Position numbers and translations under genes: made by a program. Source: Oscillospiraceae bacterium (GTDB taxonomy: Bacteria > Bacillota > Clostridia > Saccharofermentanales > Saccharofermentanaceae). From it: 64,000 bases of DNA. This document shows positions 1 through 9,727 of this stretch, in pieces (positions within the stretch are counted from its first letter, which is position 1; every line of letters begins with the position of its first letter). The stretch is from positions 55,856-119,855 of the forward strand of contig CADAKH010000004.1 of NCBI GenBank assembly GCA_902788505.1, read 5' to 3'. The notes under the pieces were generated by a model. That model did not search any database and was not told the DNA's origin. It saw nothing but the letters and a program-made list of their open reading frames with translations.

Positions 1-462
1 ATTGCCGAGACATTCGGCAGGAAAGTCGTTACAGCCAGCGGTGCTCTTAACAGACGAGTTATGTCTGATATTGCTTTCGGAGATAAGAAAAAACTGGATG
101 ATCTCAGCACGATCATTCACAGACATGTGTTTGAGCAGATTGAAGAAACGTTAAACAAAGAAAAGGAGAAAGGCTCCAAATGTGTTGTTCTGGATGTCCC
201 GATCCCCGTAAATAAGTTCCGTGAATTGTGCAATCAGATCTGGGTCGTAACCTGTGATAAGGATGTCAGACTTGCGAGACTTCAGAAACGCGGAATGGAT
301 AAGGAAGAAGCTGAAAGAAGGATCGCCGTTCAGATGACGGATGATGAATACTGTGAGTTGGGTGATCACTCTATTGATAATTCATGGGATCTCGATGACC
401 TGAAAGATAAGGTTGAAGTCCTTATCCGCGAACAGCTTTATGAGAGAGGAATCAGGATATGA
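1..462 (+). CDS. coaE: Dephospho-CoA kinase, C-terminal part (cut by window start)
   Basis: Last step of coenzyme A synthesis: phosphorylates dephospho-CoA with ATP in the cytosol. The frame is open from base 1, and its first residues (FGRKVVTASGALNRRV) match the CoaE segment just after the P-loop region. HRHVFEQI, VVLDVPI and the lid-like RLARLQKRGMDKEEAERRI follow. About 153 residues are visible of a usual ~200, so the P-loop and start lie outside the window. The stop overlaps the next start by 4 bases (ATGA), so the downstream membrane gene is probably co-translated. Family assignment is firm. Confidence 0.93.
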   Translation: MAETFGRKVVTASGALNRRVMSDIAFGDKKKLDDLSTIIHRHVFEQIEETLNKEKEKGSKCVVLDVPIPVNKFRELCNQIWVVTCDKDVRLARLQKRGMDKEEAERRIAVQMTDDEYCELGDHSIDNSWDLDDLKDKVEVLIREQLYERGIRI

Positions 463-800
463 ATACTGCTGCAGTCATTACGGCATCTGTATTTCTTGCT
501 GTTTCCCTTGTAATACTTATCTATCTGTTTTTAGGTAAGAGCGAATTCTGCAAAGGAAAGTTCAGAAACTTTTTCAGAGCATGCTGCGGCGTTTATGTTT
601 CCGGTGCTTTGCTTGTATTCGTATTCACGCTTATAATGAAAGGGCTCCCGGTTGCATTTGTTGTTATATCCGACATAACAGTTTTATGTGTGTTTATCTT
701 TACAGTCACACTTATTTATTTCATGACCAGAAAACTCGTACAGATGGCTGAAAATGCCGGTCACGCTAATGAAGAATCAGGGAACAAAGATAACAAGTAA
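459..800 (+). CDS. Small integral membrane protein, unknown function
   Basis: 113 residues with three hydrophobic segments (about 5-25, 43-62 and 66-90) and short charged loops, ending in a polar tail rich in Asn, Glu and Lys. It overlaps coaE by ATGA, and the next gene starts inside its 3' end. That context suggests co-expression with an envelope protein of the DUF218 type. I recognise no family. The length, hydrophobicity and tight coupling support a real gene. Confidence 0.7.
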   Translation: MNTAAVITASVFLAVSLVILIYLFLGKSEFCKGKFRNFFRACCGVYVSGALLVFVFTLIMKGLPVAFVVISDITVLCVFIFTVTLIYFMTRKLVQMAENAGHANEESGNKDNK

Positions 801-1437
801 GAAGCCCGGGGTCTTATTAAAGATCCTTCTTGTGCTGGTAATTATCGGCTTTCTTGGTGTGGCCGCACTGGGATTGATGAATATTCATGTTTATAACAGC
901 AGTTCTCCTGATGTTTATTCTTTGGAGTCATTTACATCTTCATCAGTTTCTTCTGATGCTCATTATGATGCTGTCATCGTATTGGGGTGTGCTGTATGGG
1001 AGGGCGGAGTTGCAAGTCCGATGCTTGCTGACAGACTTCGCACAGCTGCAGCAGTATTTAAGACCGGTTGTGCTGATTATGTTCTGGTAACTGGTGACAG
1101 TGAGAATCCCGAAGATTACGACGAGACTGGTTGTATGAAGGAATTCCTTATCAATGAAGGCATATCTGAATCAGATATCTTATGTGATCCTTTGGGGCTT
1201 TCCACTTACGATTCTATGCTCAGGGCAGTTACATTATTTAATGTTAAGTCAGCCGTAGTAGTTACGACGGGCTTCCATTGCGAGCGCTCTGTTTACGACG
1301 CGCGTAATTTCGGTATAGAATCTGTAGGTGTTGAGGCTATAAATTCAGGTTATGTTATCAGACAGTATAATTACTACAGAGAGTTTATTGCACGCGGCAA
1401 GGATTTTGTATTCATGCTGATCAAGCCCGGTTACTGA
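769..1437 (+). CDS. DUF218 (YdcF/SanA-type) membrane-anchored protein
   Basis: 222 residues: a short basic N-terminus, one membrane helix (about 13-34), then an extracytoplasmic DUF218 domain. The family pattern is visible: a strand DAVIVLGCAV, a helix with ADRLRTAAAVF, then YVLVTGD, TYDSMLRAV and VVVTTGFHCERS. Members are linked to envelope barrier function (SanA) but their reaction is not settled. The start is uncertain: an ATG at 754 is in frame, neither has a clear ribosome site, and both overlap the previous gene by more than 30 bases. It belongs to the coaE transcript. Confidence 0.8.
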   Translation: MKNQGTKITSKKPGVLLKILLVLVIIGFLGVAALGLMNIHVYNSSSPDVYSLESFTSSSVSSDAHYDAVIVLGCAVWEGGVASPMLADRLRTAAAVFKTGCADYVLVTGDSENPEDYDETGCMKEFLINEGISESDILCDPLGLSTYDSMLRAVTLFNVKSAVVVTTGFHCERSVYDARNFGIESVGVEAINSGYVIRQYNYYREFIARGKDFVFMLIKPGY

Positions 1438-1456
1438 TCATTTGAGGTAGGGGATA

Positions 1457-2029
1457 ATGGATTCTAAGAGCACTAAAAAATTGCCTTCTTATATCGGCGG
1501 CGTATTTGCCGTTATCACAGGCTTGTTCTTTATATTTTTTCCGGAGATATCTTCCGGTGCCATCGGATTATTGTTCGGTGTTGTTTTGTTTGTAGCAGGA
1601 CTTTCCGAAGTGATTGGTTATATTATCTCGATCAAGCAGTTCAGGGAAGAGAATTACGGTAAAGCAGCAGGAGCTGAGATCGTGCTCGTATATTCTGTTG
1701 CCATCATGGTTATAGGTGTCGTATTCATAATTAAGCGCGAATTTGTTTTGCAGCTTCTGGCTACGATCGTAGGAATATTCTTTATTATCGATGGTATCGT
1801 AAAGCTCAGGCAGGAGATCTTTCTTTTCAGGAAGAAAGATATGTACAGTTTTGTTTTATTGGGTCTTGCCATCGCTTTGATCATCGCAGGCATTGCCTTA
1901 CTTATTAATCCGTTTGACGGAACACGCAACATCATCGTGTTCTCCGGTGTGTGCTTCATATTAAGCGGACTTGAATCAATATTCCTTTGCATGATGAAGA
2001 GAAACGAAAAGAAAACCCGCAAAGGCTGA
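1457..2029 (+). CDS. HdeD-family (DUF308) membrane protein
   Basis: 190 residues with six hydrophobic segments in the paired arrangement of HdeD/DUF308 proteins (GGVFAVITGLFFIFFPE; later IVGIFFIIDGIVKL and VCFILSGLESIFL). It has a good ribosome site (GAGGTAGGGG) before the ATG. Family members are small inner-membrane proteins often tied to acid or general stress in enterics; the role here is unknown. The 3' end contains the intrinsic terminator used by the opposing ychF gene, so its last codons are constrained on both strands. Confidence 0.8.
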   Translation: MDSKSTKKLPSYIGGVFAVITGLFFIFFPEISSGAIGLLFGVVLFVAGLSEVIGYIISIKQFREENYGKAAGAEIVLVYSVAIMVIGVVFIIKREFVLQLLATIVGIFFIIDGIVKLRQEIFLFRKKDMYSFVLLGLAIALIIAGIALLINPFDGTRNIIVFSGVCFILSGLESIFLCMMKRNEKKTRKG

Positions 2030-2042
2030 TCCTTCACGGGTT
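2004..2042 (-). terminator. Intrinsic terminator of ychF, inside the end of the HdeD gene
   Basis: Read on the minus strand, AACCCGTGAAGG pairs with CCTTTGCGGGTT over 12 positions (two are G-U wobbles), with a 5-base loop ATCAG, followed at once by TTTTCTTTTC. On the plus strand the two wobbles become C-A mismatches, so the structure favours termination of ychF transcripts. It overlaps the last codons of the convergent HdeD-like gene. Confidence 0.75.
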
Positions 2043-2071
2043 ATATCTGTTTTTGCTATTTCGAAAAAATA

Positions 2072-3166
2072 TCAGACGTTGAATCTGAATACTACGACGT
2101 CGCCATCCTTCATGACATATTCTTTTCCTTCGGATCTTACAAGGCCTTTCTCCTTGGCAGCGTTATAAGTTCCGTTTGCAATGAGGTCATCGTAAGCAAC
2201 AACTTCTGCTCTGATGAATCCGCGCTCGAAATCCGAGTGGATCTTTCCTGCGGCCTGAGGAGCTTTTGTGCCTTTCTTGATAGTCCATGCTCTGACTTCC
2301 TTGGGACCTGCAGTAAGGAAAGAGATAAGTCCAAGGAGAGAGTATGAAGCATTGATCATCTGATCAAGACCTGCACTCTCGATGCCGAGATCTTCAAGGA
2401 ACATCTCCCGGTCTTCAGGTGAGAGTTCGCCTAATTCTTCTTCGATCTTAGCTGAGATTACAACAACTCCTGAACCTTCTTTTGCCGCGATGTCCTTTAC
2501 AACCTTGACATAAGGGATGTCTTCCTTTTTCTTAATATCATCTTCTGCGATGTTTGCGCAGTAGAGGACAGGCTTCATTGAGATAAGCTGGAGTTCTCTT
2601 GTGTATTCGAGCTCGTCATCTTCGAAAGTGAGTGATCTTGCTGATTTTCCTTCAGCAAGGCAGTCATAGATCTTTTCATAAACTGCAAGCTCTTTGGCAA
2701 AAGCTTTGTCGCCGCCTTTCATCATCTTCTTTGTGCGGTCGATACGCTTTTCCATGATCTCAAGGTCGGAGAGAATAAGCTCTACATCGATGGTGGCAAT
2801 ATCTCCGGCAGGATCTGCATGACCGTTAACGTGGATGACATCAGGATCGTCAAAGCATCTTACAACATGAACGATAGCATCACACTCTCTGATGTTTGAA
2901 AGGAATTTGTTGCCAAGACCTTCACCTTTGGAAGCACCGGCAACGAGACCTGCTATATCAACGAATTCGACAACGGCAGGGGTGTATTTCTCAGGTTTAT
3001 AGATCTCTGCAAGTTTATCTAATCTCTTATCGGGAACGGAAACGACACCGACATTAGGTTCAATGGTGCAGAAAGGATAATTAGCTGCTTCAGCGCCGGC
3101 TCTTGTGATTGCGTTGAAAAGTGTACTCTTACCGACATTAGGAAGACCTACTATACCAAGCTTCAT
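2072..3166 (-). CDS. ychF: Redox-regulated ATPase/GTPase YchF (OLA1 family)
   Basis: Universal Obg-related P-loop NTPase that hydrolyses ATP and binds ribosomes; implicated in stress and translation control. At 364 residues it has normal family length. G1 loop GLPNVGKST (residues 6-14), G3 [17 protein letters not shown], the degenerate NxxE region that gives ATP preference, and a C-terminal TGS domain (about 280-362, with ARAEVV-like and [10 protein letters not shown] segments) are all visible. Monocistronic on the minus strand, ending at a terminator embedded in the facing gene. Confidence 0.97.
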   Translation of the reverse strand: MKLGIVGLPNVGKSTLFNAITRAGAEAANYPFCTIEPNVGVVSVPDKRLDKLAEIYKPEKYTPAVVEFVDIAGLVAGASKGEGLGNKFLSNIRECDAIVHVVRCFDDPDVIHVNGHADPAGDIATIDVELILSDLEIMEKRIDRTKKMMKGGDKAFAKELAVYEKIYDCLAEGKSARSLTFEDDELEYTRELQLISMKPVLYCANIAEDDIKKKEDIPYVKVVKDIAAKEGSGVVVISAKIEEELGELSPEDREMFLEDLGIESAGLDQMINASYSLLGLISFLTAGPKEVRAWTIKKGTKAPQAAGKIHSDFERGFIRAEVVAYDDLIANGTYNAAKEKGLVRSEGKEYVMKDGDVVVFRFNV

Positions 3167-3413
3167 TATATTTACCTCTTATTTTCTGTTTTGCGTGATT
3201 ATTTTAGCACATTAGAACCATAATACTTTGTAGGTTCTTTGTCGGTTTTTGTATGCTCTTTGCATGTGCTTTTGTAGGTTTTCGTAATAATCTGTCGTAA
3301 ATGCAGGCTTTTGTCGGTAAACTTGTCGTGAAACGGCAGTGTTTTTTGCGATGCTTTTGCTCTGATATTTCGGTTTTAAAGAGCGTATTCTCCTTGTAAA
3401 AGGAGGTGTTTTT
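3167..3413. other. Divergent intergenic region between ychF and the comM-like gene
   Basis: 247 bases with no supported gene. It is T/G-rich on the plus strand and carries degenerate direct repeats of TTTGTAGGTT and TTTGTCGG at about 3228-3345. It must hold promoters for both flanking genes, but I see no convincing -35/-10 pair. Its 3' end forms the Shine-Dalgarno hairpin listed separately. Confidence 0.5.
3390..3406 (+). promoter_or_regulatory. Hairpin sequestering the comM-like gene's Shine-Dalgarno
   Basis: CTCCTT (3390-3395), loop GTAA (3396-3399) and AAGGAG (3400-3405) form a perfect 6-bp stem capped by a GNRA-type tetraloop. The 3' arm is the ribosome site AAGGAGG of the ATG at 3414. 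The mRNA leader can therefore hide its own ribosome site. The structure is direct from sequence; a regulatory role is inference. Confidence 0.6.
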
Positions 3414-4934
3414 ATGGCTTCAAAACCAAATGTCGCAAGAGTGTATTCATGTTTTGCTTCGGGATCGGATTCAACTGTTACTTTGATCGAAGTATCGATA
3501 TCGCCGGGAATCCCGACTTTTTCAGTTATTGGCCTTTGTGATTCTTCGATCCGTGAATCTGAAGGCAGATTAAGGTCTGCTTTTAAATCTGCCGGGTTTA
3601 CCATGCCCAAAGGGCATATAACCATCGGCATCAGTCCTGCTTATATGCGCAAGACAGGTTCAGGTTTTGATCTTGCTATGGCTTTGGGTATCTTATTCGC
3701 TTCTGGGCAGTTGTATCTTCCGCCTGATTCAAAGATTTATGCTGAAGGAGAACTGACACTTGGGGGTGAACTTAAAGGTACACCGGGTGCTTGTCTCAGA
3801 TTAAAGAAAGCCCGTGATATGGATTTTGATTATAAGTTAATTCCGCAAAGTGAGTGTGGAAGTGCAGGGATTACAGGTTTTAGAGGACAGGGAATAAACG
3901 GTCTTTTTGAATTGAGCGGTATTTTCGACGGAAATCAGTATAAAGAGACCGCCTTTGAGTATGAACCTGCCTCAGAATCTGATGAGTTTATTGATATTTC
4001 ACTGCTTAAGGGGCAGGAAAAGACCAAGCGTGCTTTATTGATCAGCGCAGCAGGGTTTCATAACATTCTTCTGATGGGCAGTCCCGGCAGCGGTAAGACG
4101 ATGGCGGGAAGGATACTTTCCGGATTGTTGCCGAAGCTGAATCCGGATGAGTTATCAGATGTGTTTTCCCTTATTGAATTGGTTGAAGGTGATGCTTCAA
4201 AGATAAGTTATGAGCGTCCTGTAAGGATGATCGGACCAAATATTACTGTCGGTAAACTGATCGGCAATGCTCTGACTCTTTCTCCAGGGGAGATGGCTCT
4301 GGCTAATAAAGGCATTTTGTTTGCAGATGAACTGCCTCTTTATAAAAGTGAAGTGCTTGATTTTCTAAGGTATCCGCTCGAAGAGAGAAAGGTTCATCTG
4401 ATGAAACGCGGTAATCTGTATTCGTTTGATACAAACTTCATATTTCTTGGAACAGGGAACCCTTGTAAGTGCGGGTTGATGTATGAGAAGGGAAATAAGT
4501 GCAGGTGTACTGCAAATGAAGTAAGGAAGTATTTATCCAAGATCAACGGCCCATTTCTGGACAGAATCGATCTTTTCAGTGAGATGAGATCTGTTTCAGG
4601 TAAGGATATGGCAAGCATTTATACAGATGAATCCAAAGGTGAAAGTCTTGAATACAGGAAAATCGTTGAAAGATGCTGGCAGACAGCACATGAGAGATAT
4701 GGCGGAGATAACCTGAATGCAACGTTCCCCGAAGAAGACATAAGAGATTCGATGAGAATTCCGGAGAATGTTGTCAAATACGCTTCAGAGCTGTCTGATA
4801 AGGGATTCTTTTCGGCAAGAGGTTTTACAAGGATCTTAAGAGTCGCAAGAACGATAGCGGATATAAATGAATCATCTGACGTTTCAGTTGAAGATATTGC
4901 AGAAGCGGCTCAATTTCGGATAAGAGGGTTCTAA
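3414..4934 (+). CDS. comM: YifB/ComM family Mg-chelatase-like AAA+ ATPase
   Basis: 506 residues, full length for the family. It has an N-terminal ChlI-like/Lon-protease-fold domain (GLCDSSIRESEGRLRSA, GSGFDLAMALGIL), AAA+ core with Walker A GSPGSGKT, Walker B-like LFADELPLY and the zinc-type NPCKCG...CRC segment, then a C-terminal Mg-chelatase domain (ARGFTRILRVARTIAD). ComM is a hexameric helicase aiding branch migration during natural transformation. The tight link to dprA, 1 base downstream, supports a role in handling incoming or recombining DNA. Translation may be limited by the leader hairpin. Confidence 0.93.
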   Translation: MASKPNVARVYSCFASGSDSTVTLIEVSISPGIPTFSVIGLCDSSIRESEGRLRSAFKSAGFTMPKGHITIGISPAYMRKTGSGFDLAMALGILFASGQLYLPPDSKIYAEGELTLGGELKGTPGACLRLKKARDMDFDYKLIPQSECGSAGITGFRGQGINGLFELSGIFDGNQYKETAFEYEPASESDEFIDISLLKGQEKTKRALLISAAGFHNILLMGSPGSGKTMAGRILSGLLPKLNPDELSDVFSLIELVEGDASKISYERPVRMIGPNITVGKLIGNALTLSPGEMALANKGILFADELPLYKSEVLDFLRYPLEERKVHLMKRGNLYSFDTNFIFLGTGNPCKCGLMYEKGNKCRCTANEVRKYLSKINGPFLDRIDLFSEMRSVSGKDMASIYTDESKGESLEYRKIVERCWQTAHERYGGDNLNATFPEEDIRDSMRIPENVVKYASELSDKGFFSARGFTRILRVARTIADINESSDVSVEDIAEAAQFRIRGF

Positions 4935-4935
4935 T

Positions 4936-6180
4936 ATGAATAATGACAGTGCAGAAAACAGAATGCGTGATTTCTTCTATTCGGCAATGATGCTGAATTC
5001 TGAAGTGACATATAAAACACTTAAGGATCTGACTGATAAAAAAGTAATCAAAAGCTATAGGGAGTTGATCGATATCGGAATCCTTAAAAGAATAGCAGAC
5101 AGTGAATTTGATCTGAATCATGATACGGAAGTCAAGATCAGTAAAATGCTTGATTCATACAATGATATAGTTAAGATTGCCAAGCGGTACAGTCAGATAG
5201 CTTGTGCTAATTCTATTGAAGTGATCTCATGCCTTGATAAAGCATATCCTTACAACTGGAAAAATCTTTCCGGCATGCCGAAAGTGTTTTACTGCAGAGG
5301 AAGGACTTCTCTTATCGATTCAATAACACTTGGCGGTTCAGTAGCAGTTGTGGGATCAAGAAGTCCCAGCAAATATGCCCAGTATGCAACGGATAAGATC
5401 TGCAGGGAACTTGGTGATAAAGGTATCACTATCGTTTCCGGTATGGCATACGGAATAGACCGTCAGGCTCATATCTCGTCTGTAAATACCAAAGGCGGAA
5501 CGATAGCTGTTCTGGCGGGAGGCGTAGACAACATATATCCGCCCAAGAATAAGGACGTCTACGATCTTATTCTTTCAAACGGACTTATAATCTCGGAGAT
5601 GCCGCCCGGACAACAACCGTTAAGACAGTATTTCCCGTCAAGGAACAGACTTATTGCCGGTCTGTCTGACTGCACTTTGATTATGGAAGCCGGTGAGGTT
5701 TCCGGAACTCTTCATACGGCATCTTTTGCAGCAAGCCAGGGAAAAGAAGTTTTCGTATTGCCTAACAACATATACTATGAAAATGCTTTGGGAGGTCTAA
5801 AGCTTCTTGAAGACGGCGGGAATGTTTTGCTTAACAGTGACAGCGTTATTGACAGTGTGGCAAGATCAGTCATGTATAAACGGATGAATCTCGGATGTCC
5901 GGCTGAATTGGAATACACTGATCCCGGGAGTGATGCGTTTGATCATCAGATGAATATTGATGTTTTGAGACAGCTGGCGAAAATAAAGCCGGAAGTTCTT
6001 ACTGACGATAACTGGAAACTTATCATAAAGGATGCTTTGACGCTGAAACCCTTATGTGCAGATGACCTATGCGTAATAACTGCTCTCCCGTTTTATAAAG
6101 TGTCTAAGCTGTTGACAGAACTCGAACTTAATGGGACAGTATGTCAGGATAAAGGGAAGTACTCGTTGACATTTGTATAA
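4936..6180 (+). CDS. dprA: DNA-processing protein DprA (Smf)
   Basis: 414 residues. Loads RecA on single-stranded DNA during transformation. The extended Rossmann core (about 120-330) has VAVVGSRSPSKY, SGMAYGIDRQAHISS, GGVDNIYPPKN, FPSRNRLIAGLS and MEAGEVSGTLHTA. A C-terminal winged-helix-like domain (about 345-410) follows. Operon comM-dprA-topA-trmFO is a common Bacillota order. No other competence genes are visible here, so natural transformability is not established. Confidence 0.96.
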   Translation: MNNDSAENRMRDFFYSAMMLNSEVTYKTLKDLTDKKVIKSYRELIDIGILKRIADSEFDLNHDTEVKISKMLDSYNDIVKIAKRYSQIACANSIEVISCLDKAYPYNWKNLSGMPKVFYCRGRTSLIDSITLGGSVAVVGSRSPSKYAQYATDKICRELGDKGITIVSGMAYGIDRQAHISSVNTKGGTIAVLAGGVDNIYPPKNKDVYDLILSNGLIISEMPPGQQPLRQYFPSRNRLIAGLSDCTLIMEAGEVSGTLHTASFAASQGKEVFVLPNNIYYENALGGLKLLEDGGNVLLNSDSVIDSVARSVMYKRMNLGCPAELEYTDPGSDAFDHQMNIDVLRQLAKIKPEVLTDDNWKLIIKDALTLKPLCADDLCVITALPFYKVSKLLTELELNGTVCQDKGKYSLTFV

Positions 6181-6220
6181 TGATGATATATTTTTAATTA
6201 AAAATATAGAGGGGTACTCC

Positions 6221-8386
6221 ATGGGTAAAAAACTGGTTATTGTTGAGTCTCCTGCCAAGTCAAAGACGATTGGCAGATATCTTGGTAGCGATTACATTAT
6301 TTCAGCTTCGTTAGGCCATATAAGGGATCTTCCTTCCGGCAATCTCGGTGTTGATGTTAAGAATAATTTCAAACCTTTATACATAACAATGAAAGGCAAA
6401 GAGAAGGTCGTTAGAGATCTTAAGCTCCTGGCATCCGATGCCGACGAGATCCTTCTCGCAACCGACCCTGACCGTGAGGGTGAAGCAATTGCATGGCATT
6501 TGGCAAAAGTATTGAAGATAGATCCTGATTCAAAGTGCAGGATCACTTTTAACGAGATCACCAAATCTGCTGTTCAGGAAGCTATCAAGAATCCCAGAAC
6601 GATCAATATGAATCTTGCTAATGCCCAGCAGGCACGTAGAATCCTTGACAGACTTGTAGGATACGAATTGAGCCCGCTGCTTTGGAAGAAGATCCGTAAG
6701 GGTCTTTCAGCAGGAAGAGTTCAGTCTGTTGCTACCAAGATCGTAATGGACCGCGATGCCGAGATAGATGCTTTTAAGCCTGAGGAATACTGGCTTATCA
6801 AAGCTCTTGTTACTCCCGGTAAGAATACAGATAAATTTGTCCTGGGTTATTACGGCTTCGTCGACAGTGACGGTAAGGTTAAAAAGGATGATCTTAAGTG
6901 TCTCGAAGATGCTCAGGTTGTCCTTGATGCAGTCGGAAGCGGACCTTTGGTAGTTGATTCTATAAAAAAGGGTAAGAAGGACAGGAATCCTTATCCTCCG
7001 TTTACGACATCAACATTGCAGCAGGAAGCATCAAAGAGACTCGGTTTCTCATCCAAAAAGACAATGTCCATTGCACAGCAGCTCTACGAAGGTGTTGAGA
7101 TCGCCGGTGCCGGACAGACAGCTCTTGTATCATATATCAGAACAGACTCAGTCCGTATTTCTGAGGAGGCAGTAGCTGCCGCTAAAGATATTATCGCAGC
7201 AAAATTCGGTAAAGAGTATTGTTCTCCTTATAAGAGAGAATACAAGAATAAGAATTCCGCTCAGGATGCTCACGAGGCAATCAGGCCCACACACTTCGAT
7301 CTTGATCCAAAGGAGATCAGATCTTCTCTTACTAACGACCAGTACAAGCTCTATCAGCTTATCTGGGACAGATTCCTTGCAACTCAAATGGCTGCCTGCA
7401 AGCTTGATACTGTTACATGTCAGGCTTCATGCAACAACAGAGTGTTCAGGGCAGTAGGAGAGACTGTTACTTTCAAGGGCTTCCTTGTTCTTTACGATGA
7501 TGTTGCTGAAGATGTAACAAAGACAGATGATCAGGACGGAAAGGCTGCAATCCCGCCTCTCGAAGACGGTATGAAACTTGAGCTTCTTGACCTTAAGTCT
7601 CAGCAGAAGTTTACATTGCCGCCACCGCACTATACGGAAGCTACACTTATCAAAGCTCTCGAAGAGTATGGTATCGGCAGACCATCTACATATGCTCCTA
7701 CGATTTCCACTATTCTTGACCGTAAATATATCGAGAAGAACGGAAGACTCCTTCAGATCACGGATCTTGGTAAGATTGTTACCAATATGCTTTCCGAGAA
7801 TTTCAGTGAGATTGTTGACCTTTCTTTTACGGCTGATATGGAGACAAAACTCGACGAAGTAGAAGAAGGCAAAGAAGAGTGGGAAGATGTCCTCAATGCA
7901 TTCTATCCTAAGTTTAATTCTCAGATAAAAGCTGCCCAGGAATCTATTGATAAGATCACATTTGAGCCTGAGAAGACAGGTGAGACATGTCCTCAGTGCG
8001 GAAGTGAGCTTGTTTATAAAGAAGGCAGATACGGTAAATTTATAGCCTGCTCCAATTTCCCTGAATGCAATTACACCAAAAATATTGTTGTTTACGCCAA
8101 GGGTTCCTGCCCTAAGTGCGGTTCAGGCCTTCTTGTTCACAAATCAAAAAAGTACAGAAACAAGTCCTTCTATACATGTGATAAACAGGGTTCAGATCCT
8201 AACTGTGATTTCATTTCATGGGATCTTCCTATTGACGGCAAGGTATGTCCTGACTGTGGTGCATATATGGTATTAAAGCATTTCGGCAAGAAAGCTTATC
8301 CCAGATGTTCCAACAAAGACTGTCCTTCCAATGCCAGAAAGGGAAGAAAGTCCTCAGACGGAAAAAAGAGTGAAGATGACGAATAA
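6221..8386 (+). CDS. topA: DNA topoisomerase I
   Basis: Type IA topoisomerase relaxing negative supercoils. 721 residues from the ATG at 6221, preceded by AGAGGGG; an in-frame upstream start at 6173 lies before the ribosome site. Toprim domain at the start ([26 protein letters not shown]), catalytic tyrosine Y305 in [11 protein letters not shown], and DAHEAIRPT. Three C-terminal four-cysteine zinc modules (CPQCG...C, CPKCG...C, CPDCG...C) are present. The C-terminal tail is basic. The stop lies 11 bases inside trmFO, indicating translational coupling. Confidence 0.98.
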   Translation: MGKKLVIVESPAKSKTIGRYLGSDYIISASLGHIRDLPSGNLGVDVKNNFKPLYITMKGKEKVVRDLKLLASDADEILLATDPDREGEAIAWHLAKVLKIDPDSKCRITFNEITKSAVQEAIKNPRTINMNLANAQQARRILDRLVGYELSPLLWKKIRKGLSAGRVQSVATKIVMDRDAEIDAFKPEEYWLIKALVTPGKNTDKFVLGYYGFVDSDGKVKKDDLKCLEDAQVVLDAVGSGPLVVDSIKKGKKDRNPYPPFTTSTLQQEASKRLGFSSKKTMSIAQQLYEGVEIAGAGQTALVSYIRTDSVRISEEAVAAAKDIIAAKFGKEYCSPYKREYKNKNSAQDAHEAIRPTHFDLDPKEIRSSLTNDQYKLYQLIWDRFLATQMAACKLDTVTCQASCNNRVFRAVGETVTFKGFLVLYDDVAEDVTKTDDQDGKAAIPPLEDGMKLELLDLKSQQKFTLPPPHYTEATLIKALEEYGIGRPSTYAPTISTILDRKYIEKNGRLLQITDLGKIVTNMLSENFSEIVDLSFTADMETKLDEVEEGKEEWEDVLNAFYPKFNSQIKAAQESIDKITFEPEKTGETCPQCGSELVYKEGRYGKFIACSNFPECNYTKNIVVYAKGSCPKCGSGLLVHKSKKYRNKSFYTCDKQGSDPNCDFISWDLPIDGKVCPDCGAYMVLKHFGKKAYPRCSNKDCPSNARKGRKSSDGKKSEDDE

Positions 8387-9722
8387 TCCTACAGTTACAA
8401 TTATCGGTGCCGGTCTTGCAGGCTCAGAGGCTGCCTATATCTGCGCACGTGCAGGTGTTCATGTAAAGCTTTATGAGATGAAGCCTGTCAAATACAGTCC
8501 TGCTCATCACTCTGAGAACTTTGCTGAACTTGTTTGCAGTAATTCACTTCGGGCTGCTGCAAGAGAGAATGCCATTGGTCTTTTAAAGGAAGAACTCAGA
8601 CATTTGGGTTCTTTGATAATGGAATCTGCTGATAAGAGCTCTATTCCTGCCGGCGGTGCTTTAGCCGTTGACCGTGATGAGTTTTCCGGTTATATAACCG
8701 AAAAGATAAAGAATAATCCGCTTATCGAGGTAATACCCGGAGAAGTTACTAAGATTCCCGAAGAAGGAATTGTTATAGTTGCCACAGGTCCATTGACCGA
8801 AGGTGAGCTTTTTGAGGATATTCTTAAAGTAACCGGTGATACATCCGGACTTCATTTCTTTGACAGTGCCGCTCCTATTGTAAGCGGGGATTCGATTGAT
8901 ATGACGAAAGCCTTCCGTGCATCGCGTTACGGAAAAGGCGGTGACGATTATATTAATTGTCCTATGTCAAAGGAACAGTACCTTGCATTCCGTGAGGAAC
9001 TTGTAAATGCTGAGAGGGCTGAGGTCAAGAACTTTGACCGTGAGATCGTCTTTGAAGGCTGTATGCCGATTGAGGTTATGGCGCAAAGAGGTGTTGATAC
9101 CATGAGATTCGGACCATTGAAAGGTGTTGGTCTCATTGATCCCGCAACAGGCAAAGAACCGTATGCCAACCTTCAGTTAAGGCAGGATGACCGTGCTAAG
9201 ACCATGTATAATCTTGTCGGATTCCAGACCAGACTCAAATGGCCTGAGCAGAAGAGGGTATTCGGTATGATCCCGGGTCTTGAGAATGCTGAATATACAA
9301 GATACGGTGTAATGCACCGTAACACATTCCTGAATTCACCGCTTTATCTTTCATCTCACTATAGTCTGAGAGAAAAGCCGGATATCTTTTTTGCAGGTCA
9401 GATCACGGGAGTTGAAGGATATATTGAATCTACTGCTTCAGGATTTATGGCCGGTTTCTATGCAGCTCAGAGAGCCTTGGGTATTGATCCGTCTTATGAG
9501 CCGGATGCTTGTACTGTTATCGGTTCTATGGCTTTATATGTTTCAGATCCTCATGTTAAGAAGTTCCAGCCAATGAATGCTAACTTCGGAATCGTAAGTC
9601 CCATTGAAGGCCGTTTTAAAGGAAAGACCGGCAAGAAAGATAAGAATAATGCCATAGCGGACAGAAGCCTTGAACATCTGAAGACTTTTGAAGAGTGTGT
9701 CAGCGCACTTACTTCCAAATAA
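8376..9722 (+). CDS. trmFO: Methylenetetrahydrofolate-tRNA (uracil-5-)-methyltransferase TrmFO
   Basis: Makes m5U54 in tRNA using methylene-tetrahydrofolate and FAD. 448 residues from the ATG at 8376. FAD-binding [11 protein letters not shown] is at the N-terminus, with the family-specific [14 protein letters not shown] and [14 protein letters not shown] segments, and [16 protein letters not shown] near the C-terminus. Start chosen because it gives the canonical N-terminus and overlaps topA by 11 bases after an AGAGTGAAG ribosome site. The topA neighbour is typical of Bacillota. Confidence 0.97.
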   Translation: MTNNPTVTIIGAGLAGSEAAYICARAGVHVKLYEMKPVKYSPAHHSENFAELVCSNSLRAAARENAIGLLKEELRHLGSLIMESADKSSIPAGGALAVDRDEFSGYITEKIKNNPLIEVIPGEVTKIPEEGIVIVATGPLTEGELFEDILKVTGDTSGLHFFDSAAPIVSGDSIDMTKAFRASRYGKGGDDYINCPMSKEQYLAFREELVNAERAEVKNFDREIVFEGCMPIEVMAQRGVDTMRFGPLKGVGLIDPATGKEPYANLQLRQDDRAKTMYNLVGFQTRLKWPEQKRVFGMIPGLENAEYTRYGVMHRNTFLNSPLYLSSHYSLREKPDIFFAGQITGVEGYIESTASGFMAGFYAAQRALGIDPSYEPDACTVIGSMALYVSDPHVKKFQPMNANFGIVSPIEGRFKGKTGKKDKNNAIADRSLEHLKTFEECVSALTSK

Positions 9723-9727
9723 TATCT

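Noticed and set aside
3212..3631. Minus-strand open frame of 139 codons overlapping the comM-like start
   Set aside because: It covers the divergent promoter region and the start of comM, has no ribosome site, and its C-terminal part reflects the T/G-rich repeats.
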